Shown here: piece by piece, positions 8,748-16,175 of the stretch
How the letters are laid out: every line of letters starts with the position of its first letter
How positions within the stretch are numbered: position 1 is the stretch's first letter
Source: Treponema sp.
GTDB taxonomy: Bacteria; Spirochaetota; Spirochaetia; Treponematales; Treponemataceae
Assembly (NCBI GenBank): GCA_017548565.1
Contig: JAFYZU010000009.1
Coordinates: forward strand, 1-64,000
Reading direction: 5' to 3'
Length of the DNA: 64,000 bases
Notes under the pieces: generated by a model
Seen by the model: the letters and a program-made list of their open reading frames with translations, nothing else
Told to the model about the DNA's origin: nothing
The model's database searches: none
Program-made: the position numbers and the translations under genes

Positions 8748-10276
8748 TGATAGATTCCCTTTATGAAAAAGCCTACAACCCAGATGTTCTAACATGTATT
8801 GCAAATCTTAGCAATGATGAAGTTTTTACTCCACCAAGTGTTGCAAATGCAATGCTCGATTTATTGCCACAAGAAATCTTTAGTAATCCAGATGCAAAGT
8901 TTTTGGACCCGGCCTGTAAGAGTGGAGTTTTTCTTCGTGAAATTGCCAAGCGTCTTTTAAAAGGTTTAAAAGACAAAATTCCTGATTTACAGGAACGTAT
9001 AGACCATATTTTCAAAACCCAGCTTTACGGAATTGCCATAACAGAACTTACAAGTCTTTTGAGTCGTCGTAGTGTTTATTGTTCTAAATATCCTAACTGT
9101 AAATATTCAGTAACTCAATTTGATAATCCCCAGGGAAATATTTTCTTTAACAATACAAAAACAAAACATCTGTGGATAGGTGGGAAATGTCTTCACTGTG
9201 GTGCAAGCGAAAAAGAATATGGTGATGAAGTCAGAGAAGGACTTGAACGCCACGCATACCAGTTTATTCACAACGCAATACCAGGAGAATTAGAAAATAT
9301 GAAGTTTGATGTAATTATTGGGAATCCGCCGTATCAGTTAGAAACAGGGGGAGCTGGAAGGCAAGCAAAGCCTATATATCATCATTTTATTGAACAAGCA
9401 AAAAAACTAAATCCAAGATTTCTTATAATGATTATTCCTTCAAGATGGTTTTCTGGAGGATTTGGATTAGATTCTTTTAGGAATAAAATGTTGAATGATC
9501 GACATTTGATTAAACTTGTAGATTATCCTAATTCTGCAGATGTTTTTTCAGGGGTTGATATTGCTGGTGGAGTTTGTTATTTCAAATGGGATAGAGATCA
9601 CGAATCAGATTGTGAAATCATAAATGTAATAGAAAATAATAAAGACTGTGAAATACGAAAATTAAATGAATACAAAACTTTTGTTCGATTTAATAAATCA
9701 ATTTCGATAATACGAAAAATCTTTTCGATACAAAGTAGAGATATGACTTTAGAATCGGTTGTTTCGCCACAAAGACCTTTTGGATTACCAACTAATTATG
9801 TTCCTCGAGAGAAAGGAATACCATGTTGGTTTATCCAAAAAATTGGAAAGAAATTTGCAGATGAAAAAGATGTTGATGATTCAAATAAATTATTAGATAA
9901 ATGGAAATTTATAGCACCCAAAGCTCCTATTGCAGGGCAAACAGATTTTACTAAGCCAATTGGATTCTATTATGAGGGAAATACAAAAATTGCAAAGCCA
10001 GGCGAATGTTGTACAGAATCTTTTATTGTTCTAGGAGCATTTGATACAGAAAAAGAAGTTTTATCTTATAAATCGTATATATTTACAAAGATAGCTAGAT
10101 TTCTTTTATTGCAAACAGTTATATCACAAGATGTTCTAAGAAATAAATTTTGCTTTGTTCCTAATCTTGAAAAATATGATCATATTTATACTGATGAAGA
10201 ACTCTGTAAAAAATGGGGTATTTCAAAAGCGGAATGGGATTATATTGATTCAAGGATATGCAACATTGAAAGATAA
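8747..10276 (+). CDS. Eco57I-type N6-adenine DNA methyltransferase
   Basis: Transfers a methyl group from S-adenosylmethionine to adenine in a target DNA sequence, protecting host DNA from the linked nuclease. It has the entry segment DEVFTPPSVANAMLDLL, motif I DPACKSGVF at residues 54-62, and catalytic motif IV NPPY at 193-196. Between them is a Cys-rich insert (CSKYPNC, then GKCLHCGAS) that looks like a zinc ribbon. The C-terminal 250 residues probably recognise the target sequence. The start codon overlaps the stop of the upstream gene by one base, so translation is coupled. The helicase gene follows 21 bases later after an AAGGAG site. Confidence 0.92.
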   Translation: MIDSLYEKAYNPDVLTCIANLSNDEVFTPPSVANAMLDLLPQEIFSNPDAKFLDPACKSGVFLREIAKRLLKGLKDKIPDLQERIDHIFKTQLYGIAITELTSLLSRRSVYCSKYPNCKYSVTQFDNPQGNIFFNNTKTKHLWIGGKCLHCGASEKEYGDEVREGLERHAYQFIHNAIPGELENMKFDVIIGNPPYQLETGGAGRQAKPIYHHFIEQAKKLNPRFLIMIIPSRWFSGGFGLDSFRNKMLNDRHLIKLVDYPNSADVFSGVDIAGGVCYFKWDRDHESDCEIINVIENNKDCEIRKLNEYKTFVRFNKSISIIRKIFSIQSRDMTLESVVSPQRPFGLPTNYVPREKGIPCWFIQKIGKKFADEKDVDDSNKLLDKWKFIAPKAPIAGQTDFTKPIGFYYEGNTKIAKPGECCTESFIVLGAFDTEKEVLSYKSYIFTKIARFLLLQTVISQDVLRNKFCFVPNLEKYDHIYTDEELCKKWGISKAEWDYIDSRICNIER

Positions 10277-10297
10277 CCTTGCTTTAAGGAGAATATA

Positions 10298-12934
10298 ATG
10301 GCATCAACAAAAGACTATATATCAGAAAAACCAAAAGGCAGACCAATCATTTATGCATACCGCGATAAAAATATGCCTGACATTCTTAAAGTAGGTTTTA
10401 CAACTCGAACAGCCGAAGAGCGTGTCGCAGAGCAATATCCAACTTTAAAACCAGGAGAAAAGCCATATCAAATTGTACTTGTAGAAAGTGCATTGGATGA
10501 AAACGGTGAGTCTTTTATGGATCATGATGTTTTTAAAGCACTTGAACGATGTGGTTTTCCTCGGCTTTCTACATCTGATGGTAAAGATATAGAATGGTTT
10601 AGATGTACTGTCGATGATATAAAAAATGCAATTATTTCTGTAAGAATTCATAGTGATGCATTAGAAAATCGTTCGCTTGATTTTAAGATGCGCAAGGAGC
10701 AGGAAGAGGCTGTAAATAAAACTGCTGATTATTATGAGCGCACAACAGAAGAAGGATATATAAAATCTCCAAAATTTTTGTGGAATGCAAAAATGCGTTT
10801 TGGTAAAACCTTTGCTGCTTATCAACTAGCAAAGAAAATGGAGTTCAAAAAAATCCTGATTTTAACTTTTAAACCCGCAGTTCAATCTGCATGGCGGGAT
10901 GATTTATTACGACATGTTGATTTTAGAGGCTGGCAGTTTATTGCGCGCCCTTTGGAAACGGGCGATGCGAGCATTGATGAACAATATCAAAAAGCAGATA
11001 AAGATAAGCCAATTGTTTGTTTTGGTAGCTTTCAGGATTTTCTTGGCCGAAATGAAAACGGTGGAATAAAAGAGAAGAATGAATGGGTTCATACAACAAA
11101 CTGGGATTTAGTCATTTTTGATGAATATCATTTTGGCGCATGGCGCGACAATGCAAAACATCTTTTTGAAAACGAAGATGAAGAAGATATAGATTCAAAA
11201 TCAGAACCAGACAACTTAGGAAATAACATTGACGAAACCTGGCTTCCTATAACTACAAGATATTATCTTTATCTTTCAGGAACTCCATTTAGAGCTTTGA
11301 ACAGCGGTGAATTTATTGAAGAACAGATTTTTTCATGGACATATAGTGATGAACAGCGTGCAAAGGAAGAGTGGGCCCTTCGACAAGCTCAGGGACCGCG
11401 CGTGGATAGTTCAGCAGCCGTGGAAAATCCGTATGCGGCGCTGCCAAAAATGATTATGTTCACTTACAAGATTCCGGATTCAATTCAGGAAATTGCAAAG
11501 GGGGGTGAATATGATGAGTTTGATTTAAATGAATTCTTCCGTGCAGAGTTAAAAGAAAACAATAAGGTAGAGTCGGCACAGTATGTTCATAAAGAATATG
11601 TTCAAAAATGGCTCAATTTGATTCGGGGTTCTTTTACCGAGACTGCAGTTGATGACCTGAAGCTTGGGGCAGAACGTCCACCTATGCCTTTTAGCGACAC
11701 ACTTTTAATGGGAGTTCTGAATCATACATTATGGTTTTTACCAAATGTTGCATCCTGTTATGCAATGAAAAATCTTTTGGAAGAAAAACAAAATCTGTTT
11801 TATCAGGAATATAAAATAATTGTTTGTGCGGGTACTAAAGCTGGAATTGGTCTTGGTGCACTCCCACCTGTTCTTAAAGGAATTGCAAATGGAACAAGTG
11901 GAACAGAATGTAATCCTCTTAAAACAAAATCTATAACTTTGTCTTGTGGAAAGCTTACAACAGGTGTAACGATAAGACCCTGGTCTGGAATTTTCATGTT
12001 GAGAAACCTTAATTCACCAGAAACATATTTTCAGTCGGCTTTTAGAGTTCAGTCTCCGTGGACAATTCTAAATGAAAAAGGCGAAACAGAAATCGTAAAA
12101 AAAGAATGCTTTGTTTTTGACTTTGCTCTGAATCGAGCGCTTAGACAGATTTCTGATTATGCAAGAAATCTCAGTGTAGATACGGGAGATACAAGTCAGG
12201 ATAACAGCCCGGAAGTAAAAGTTGCAAAATTCATTCAATTTTTACCGGTACTTGCTTATGACGGTTCTAGTATGACTCAGGTAAATGCTGCTGAGATTCT
12301 TGATATTGCAATGGCGGGAACAACAGCAACGCTTCTTGCTAAACGATGGGAAAGTGCTCTTCTTGTAAATGTTGATAATGAAACTTTACTGCGTCTTAAA
12401 GATAATCAGGAAGCAATGGATGCCCTGATGAAAATTGAAGGTTTCCGCAGTTTGAACAAAGAAATAGAGACAATTATTAATAAGAGTGAGAAAATCAAGA
12501 ATGCTAAAACTCAGGAAAAAGAACAGACTCAAGAAGAAAAGCGTGAAGTAAGTCAGGAAGAAAAAGAAATGAAGAGTCTTAGGAAACAGATACAGGAAAA
12601 GCTCATAAAATTTGCAACTCGCATTCCAGTTTTTATGTATCTAAGTGATTATCGGGAACACTCATTAAAGGATGTCATAACACAGCTTGAACCTCAGCTC
12701 TTTTATAAAGTAACTGGATTAACTGTAAAGGATTTTGAATTGTTAGTAAGCCTTAATGTGTTTAATGCAAACATAATGGATCAGGCAGTTTACAGCTTTA
12801 AACGATATGAAGATTCAAGTCTTTCTTATACTGGTATCGATCGACACGAAGGTGAGAGCGTAGGTCTCTTTAGTACAGTTCTTAGTGCACAGGATTACAA
12901 AGACTTAGCACAGGCACAAGGGTTGAGTGTTTAG
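10298..12934 (+). CDS. GIY-YIG nuclease / superfamily 2 helicase restriction subunit
   Basis: Probable DNA-cleaving and translocating subunit of the restriction system. Residues 14-105 resemble a T5orf172-type GIY-YIG nuclease (PIIYAYRDKNMPDILKVGFT, then an Arg, and Glu in KALE). Residues 125-650 form an SF2 ATPase: Walker A segment MRFGKTF at 166-172, box II DEYH at 275-278 and motif III LSGTPF at 326-331. Residues 725-770 form a charged Glu/Lys-rich helical stretch, followed by a C-terminal region with no recognised motif. Residues 361-368 (LRQAQGPR) are encoded by a dispersed repeat inserted in frame at 11376-11397. Its place in one operon with the two methyltransferase genes supports the role. 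Confidence 0.85.
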   Translation: MASTKDYISEKPKGRPIIYAYRDKNMPDILKVGFTTRTAEERVAEQYPTLKPGEKPYQIVLVESALDENGESFMDHDVFKALERCGFPRLSTSDGKDIEWFRCTVDDIKNAIISVRIHSDALENRSLDFKMRKEQEEAVNKTADYYERTTEEGYIKSPKFLWNAKMRFGKTFAAYQLAKKMEFKKILILTFKPAVQSAWRDDLLRHVDFRGWQFIARPLETGDASIDEQYQKADKDKPIVCFGSFQDFLGRNENGGIKEKNEWVHTTNWDLVIFDEYHFGAWRDNAKHLFENEDEEDIDSKSEPDNLGNNIDETWLPITTRYYLYLSGTPFRALNSGEFIEEQIFSWTYSDEQRAKEEWALRQAQGPRVDSSAAVENPYAALPKMIMFTYKIPDSIQEIAKGGEYDEFDLNEFFRAELKENNKVESAQYVHKEYVQKWLNLIRGSFTETAVDDLKLGAERPPMPFSDTLLMGVLNHTLWFLPNVASCYAMKNLLEEKQNLFYQEYKIIVCAGTKAGIGLGALPPVLKGIANGTSGTECNPLKTKSITLSCGKLTTGVTIRPWSGIFMLRNLNSPETYFQSAFRVQSPWTILNEKGETEIVKKECFVFDFALNRALRQISDYARNLSVDTGDTSQDNSPEVKVAKFIQFLPVLAYDGSSMTQVNAAEILDIAMAGTTATLLAKRWESALLVNVDNETLLRLKDNQEAMDALMKIEGFRSLNKEIETIINKSEKIKNAKTQEKEQTQEEKREVSQEEKEMKSLRKQIQEKLIKFATRIPVFMYLSDYREHSLKDVITQLEPQLFYKVTGLTVKDFELLVSLNVFNANIMDQAVYSFKRYEDSSLSYTGIDRHEGESVGLFSTVLSAQDYKDLAQAQGLSV
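11376..11397. repeat. Dispersed short repeat inside the helicase gene
   Basis: The word CCCTTCGACAAGCTCAGGGA is identical to the intergenic copy at 7494. Here it is read in frame as LRQAQG and its flanks continue the protein without a stop. It falls between an amphipathic helix (DEQRAKEEW) and NPYAALPKM, a loop position between the two helicase lobes. Confidence 0.8.
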
Positions 12935-12939
12935 TAAAC

Positions 12940-12970
12940 TTGAGGTCAAAATTTTTGACCTTGAAAATTC
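12940..12970. repeat. Palindromic repeat, copy 3 (intergenic)
   Basis: GGTCAAAA, a central T and TTTTGACC form a perfect palindrome, followed by TTGAAAATTC as in the copies inside the two ORF6N genes. It starts five bases after the helicase stop codon and could fold as a weak hairpin in the mRNA end. Confidence 0.65.
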
Positions 12971-12975
12971 CTCTC

Positions 12976-13047
12976 GGGTTTTAGGGCGGAGCCCTAGGAG
13001 AAAGGGGTGCGGTGAAGACCGTTCACGGGCTGAACCCAGGGGAAAGG
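12976..13047 (+). repeat. Intergenic repeat core, copy A (no heptad arms)
   Basis: About 72 bases share most positions with the cores of the elements at 29973-30120 and 31309-31465: GGGTTTTAGGG, then a small GGGC..GCCC hairpin, GGGGTGCGGTGAAGACCG, and GGGCTGAACCCAGGGG. Unlike those copies it lacks the flanking heptad arrays. Confidence 0.8.
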
Positions 13048-13060
13048 TACGCTTCGCTAT

Positions 13061-13110
13061 CGAGTTTTGTTTCCAATAGAAAATAATTGGATAACAAAAC
13101 TCGCTTTTCC
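13061..13110. terminator. Bidirectional terminator between helicase and ORF6N genes
   Basis: An 11-base arm CGAGTTTTGTT pairs with AACAAAACTCG, extended inside by CCAAT / ATTGG. CTTTTCCCCTT follows on the plus strand. The genes on both sides converge here. Confidence 0.65.
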
Positions 13111-13136
13111 CCTTATCATATTATAATTGAATACTT

Positions 13137-14042
13137 TTATAGATTCCCCAAAATCATCGGAATGAAACTAGAATCCAGTATACTAAATCCAAAACACTTT
13201 TTACCCAAATCTTTTAACGAAGCTCCAATGTGATAAATCGTAGAGTTATCAATAATCAAAAATCTGTCGTGAGTTTTTGTTGTGTGATTTACAGTAAGGG
13301 TAGGGTATTGGGTGTTGAATGTGTGAATATCCTGCGCTGTTAGTTTTGTCTTGGGGTCGGTGTAAATTGTTACAGTAACACCTTTTTTCTTTCTTGCAAG
13401 GCGCTGAAGAATGGACAAGTCTACATAATTGTCTATTAGTATGATTTCCTTCTTTGCGGCAGCCAGAAAGCTTTCGAACTTTGCATAGGCATCGAAAATT
13501 TGTCCTTGAAAGAAGATGCCTTGAGATTCTTTTATATTGTATTTATCCATTAAAGAAAAGAGCTCTTGGACTTTTTTATCAGTTTCTTTGTGGTGTAAAT
13601 CTGACTCCAAAAGATGCTTTTTTATATCATCAAGTTCGACAAAAATATGAGAATTATTCTGAACAAAATGTTTCATTTCTTTGAATGTTCTTATCAGCAT
13701 TTTACTTTGGGCAACGGCTAGGTCACCTTTGAGGACGGTCATTAACATGTAGATTCCCTGCTCGGTAAAAGCCTTTGGTGCATATTTTATATTACTGCCA
13801 CGTCCACTCTTCAAGGTCGAAAATTTCGACCTTGAAAGTTCTTGTATCTCAGTTTCTGATAATTGGAACATAAAATCTTCATCAAAGCGTTCTATATTAT
13901 TTTTTACTTGTTCGTTAAATCGTTTCGTTTCATATCCATAAATCTGAGCTAAATCAAAATCCAGCATAACCTGCTGCCCGCGAATAACATGAATCTTTGA
14001 ACGAATGGAGTTTTCTTCTAGAATTGAAATTTCATTTTCCAT
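13137..14042 (-). CDS. ORF6N domain protein with PLD-like C-terminus, paralogue 2
   Basis: Paralogue of the protein at 6442-7404. Residues 15-115 are the ORF6N DNA-binding domain (IRGQQVMLDFDLAQIYGYET, then AFTEQGIYMLMTVLKG). The middle is a helical linker. Residues 195-285 are PLD-like, with HDRFLIID at 258-265 (HxKx4D pattern with Arg) and GASLKDLGKK at 273-282. The middle part and far C-terminus diverge strongly from the paralogue, while the ORF6N part and upstream DNA are conserved, as expected for a duplicated cassette. It is convergent with the restriction operon and followed by a shared terminator. It could belong to a defence or phage-derived module; no activity is shown. Confidence 0.8.
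   Translation of the reverse strand: MENEISILEENSIRSKIHVIRGQQVMLDFDLAQIYGYETKRFNEQVKNNIERFDEDFMFQLSETEIQELSRSKFSTLKSGRGSNIKYAPKAFTEQGIYMLMTVLKGDLAVAQSKMLIRTFKEMKHFVQNNSHIFVELDDIKKHLLESDLHHKETDKKVQELFSLMDKYNIKESQGIFFQGQIFDAYAKFESFLAAAKKEIILIDNYVDLSILQRLARKKKGVTVTIYTDPKTKLTAQDIHTFNTQYPTLTVNHTTKTHDRFLIIDNSTIYHIGASLKDLGKKCFGFSILDSSFIPMILGNL
13811..13840. repeat. Palindromic repeat, copy 2 (inside ORF6N paralogue)
   Basis: The 25-base palindrome TCAAGGTCG..CGACCTTGA with an AAAATTT centre is followed by AAGTTC. It encodes the RSKFSTLK segment, at the same protein position as copy 1 in the other ORF6N gene. Confidence 0.7.
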
Positions 14043-14250
14043 ACCACATCCTCAAGAGTTTTTTAGGTTTTCAGCGCCTGTCCAACCCCGGGCCTGAATT
14101 ATGGTAAAGAAAAATAAAAGATATTAGAAAGGGCTGTGCCCCCGAGAATTATAACCACACATACTAACAAATGGGGATAAGTTGTTGGAAATGACCTTCT
14201 GTGCGGTAGCTTTACATATTTAATATAATAATTATTTAAAATAAAGACAA
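14043..14250 (-). promoter_or_regulatory. Upstream region of ORF6N paralogue, duplicate of 7405-7623
   Basis: It aligns with the region upstream of the first ORF6N gene, including the conserved TATAAT (minus strand) and the CCCCGGGCCTGAATTATGG word. Where the first copy has the 20-base dispersed repeat, this copy has only AAAGGGCTGTGCCC. The region probably carries the promoter and leader of the gene. Confidence 0.6.
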
Positions 14251-14330
14251 TTATAATCCATTGTAAATCTCCAAAATCATGTTATGATAGAAAAGACGTT
14301 GCGAAGATTTTTTGGAGGAGGCGGCGACGA

Positions 14331-14756
14331 ATGGAATACGAAGTTACTGATTATATTACGCCGGAAGAATATATGGAGATGCGCAGGCTTGTGGAGTGGT
14401 CGGAGTTTCCGATGGAGCAGGCGGTGGAAGGGATAAAGCATTCGGCGTATCTTTGTGTTTTTAGGAAAGAGGGGAAGGTGATTGCGCTGGCTCGAGTGAT
14501 TACTGATTTTGGGTATGTTGTTTATATTGCTGATGTTATTGTTCGGCCGGATTATCAGGGGCAGGGGCTTGGACGTCAACTTATGAATAATATTATGGAT
14601 TATATAAAAGGGCAGCTCAAGCCCGGCTACAAAAAAATGGTTAGTCTGATGGCAGCGCAGGGCAAGGAAGAGTTTTATAAAAAGTTTGGATTTGTTACTC
14701 GCCCGAATGATATGTATGGCTGCGGAATGTGTCAGTGGATTATGGCTGAAGAATAA
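14331..14756 (+). CDS. GNAT family N-acetyltransferase
   Basis: A 141-residue cytoplasmic acetyltransferase that should move an acetyl group from acetyl-CoA to an amine; the substrate is unknown. The acetyl-CoA binding motif A is clear at residues 75-90 (VIVRPDYQGQGLGRQLM), followed by the KKFGF beta strand and turn typical of motif B. The length is normal for a single-domain GNAT. A GGAGGAGG site precedes the ATG. The next gene starts 12 bases after the stop, so it is probably cotranscribed with the AmmeMemoRadiSam genes, and GC-rich codon use is shared with them. Confidence 0.9.
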   Translation: MEYEVTDYITPEEYMEMRRLVEWSEFPMEQAVEGIKHSAYLCVFRKEGKVIALARVITDFGYVVYIADVIVRPDYQGQGLGRQLMNNIMDYIKGQLKPGYKKMVSLMAAQGKEEFYKKFGFVTRPNDMYGCGMCQWIMAEE

Positions 14757-14768
14757 TGTGGAGTGCTT

Positions 14769-16154
14769 ATGCCGATTATAGCTTCTTTTATGGTGCCGCA
14801 TCCGCCGATGATTGTGCCGGATGTTGGTCGGGGTAGTGAAAAACAGGTTGCAAAAACGATTGCCTCTTATGAAAAGGTTGCCGATGAAATTGCTGCCCTT
14901 AAGCCCGAGACTATAATTATCTCCAGTCCTCATAGCATAATGTATTCTAATTATTTTCATATTTCACCGGGGGAAGGGGCGCGTGGTTCCTTTGCTGATT
15001 TTGGTGCGCCTCAGGTTAAGTTTGATATTGAATATGACCAGGCGCTTGTGAATCTTCTGGCTGAAAAGGCGGAAGCCTCTGACTTTCCTGCAGGCACGCT
15101 CGGTGAAAAACGACCTGAGCTTGATCACGGTACAATGGTGCCGCTTTGGTTTATCACAAAAAAATACAAGGATTTTAAACTTGTGCGAATAGGTCTTTCG
15201 GGCTATGACCTTTTGAAGCATTATGAATTGGGCGTGATGATTAAGGATGTGGTTGAAGAGCTTGGTCGCAGAGTTGTCTATGTTGCCAGCGGTGACCTTT
15301 CACACAAGCTTCAAACTTACGGACCATACGGTTTTGCAGAAGAAGGCCCGGAATATGACAAGCGAATTATGGATGTCTGCTCCGGCGCTCGTTTTGGAGA
15401 ACTGTTTGATTTTGATGAAACCTTCTGCGAAAAAGCTGCAGAGTGCGGACACAAATCCTTTGTAATGATGGCAGGTGCACTCGACGGGCAGGCCATAGAA
15501 GCCACCCAATATTCACACGAGGACGTAACAGGCGTTGGCTACGGAATCTGCTCTTTTATACCAAAGGGCCCGGATGCAGGAAGGCATTTTCTGGAACAAC
15601 GCCTCAAGCAGGTGCAGGACGAACTCGCCGTAAAAAGCCAGAACTCCGACGCATATGTAAAGCTTGCCAGAGCTTCTGCAGAATACTTTGTAACAAACAG
15701 AGATATCATGCCGCTGCCCGACTGGGTGCCTGACGAACTGCTCAACAGACAAGCCGGGGCTTTTGTTTCCATACATAAGTTTGGAGGCCTGCGTGGCTGC
15801 ATAGGCACAATTGCTGCTACTCAAAAAAATCTTGCTCAGGAAATAATAAACAATGCAGTAAGCGCAGTTTCAAAAGATCCTCGTTTTGACCCGGTCACAG
15901 AAGACGAATTAAAATATCTGGATATAAACGTAGACGTCTTAGGCGACGCAGAGCCAATAAAATCACCTGCAGAACTTGATGTAAAAAAATATGGCGTAAT
16001 CGTACAAAGCGGCTACAAGCGTGGGCTCTTGCTCCCGGACTTAGACGGCGTAGACACCGTAGAACAGCAGATTGACATTGCAAGACGAAAGGGTGGAATC
16101 GCTCCTGACGAAAAAGTTGATTTATTCCGCTTTGAAGTTGTGAGACATTATTAG
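14769..16154 (+). CDS. amrB: AmmeMemoRadiSam proteins B and A, fused (Memo-AMMECR1)
   Basis: Residues 1-265 are the Memo (LigB-like) domain: PIIASFMVPHPPMIVPDVG at the start, SSPHSIMYSNYF, ELDHGTMVPLWFI, VASGDLSHKL and QYSHEDVTGVGYGICSF, with His residues expected to hold a metal. Residues 275-461 are the AMMECR1 domain with its hallmark LRGCIG inside FVSIHKFGGLRGCIGTI. Both families are conserved into humans but their joint reaction in bacteria is not established. The ATG at 14769 was chosen because a GGAG lies five bases upstream; a GTG six bases earlier is also in frame. The radical SAM partner follows, completing the three-domain system. Confidence 0.93.
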   Translation: MPIIASFMVPHPPMIVPDVGRGSEKQVAKTIASYEKVADEIAALKPETIIISSPHSIMYSNYFHISPGEGARGSFADFGAPQVKFDIEYDQALVNLLAEKAEASDFPAGTLGEKRPELDHGTMVPLWFITKKYKDFKLVRIGLSGYDLLKHYELGVMIKDVVEELGRRVVYVASGDLSHKLQTYGPYGFAEEGPEYDKRIMDVCSGARFGELFDFDETFCEKAAECGHKSFVMMAGALDGQAIEATQYSHEDVTGVGYGICSFIPKGPDAGRHFLEQRLKQVQDELAVKSQNSDAYVKLARASAEYFVTNRDIMPLPDWVPDELLNRQAGAFVSIHKFGGLRGCIGTIAATQKNLAQEIINNAVSAVSKDPRFDPVTEDELKYLDINVDVLGDAEPIKSPAELDVKKYGVIVQSGYKRGLLLPDLDGVDTVEQQIDIARRKGGIAPDEKVDLFRFEVVRHY

Positions 16155-16175
16155 ACGAGGTTGCATGGAGATTTT

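Noticed and set aside
8040-10276. The two methyltransferase frames considered as one gene broken by a frameshift
   Set aside because: Each has its own N-terminal (GEVFT / DEVFT) and motif I segments, and the join is a clean TAATG overlap. They are two related proteins, not halves of one.
6442-14042. Island considered as a prophage because of the ORF6N domains
   Set aside because: No capsid, tail, terminase, integrase or lysis genes are present. The content is a restriction system with two ORF6N genes only.
14277-14960. A 227-codon minus-strand frame across the GNAT gene
   Set aside because: It overlaps two well-supported genes on the other strand and has an unnatural His/Ile/Asn-rich composition.
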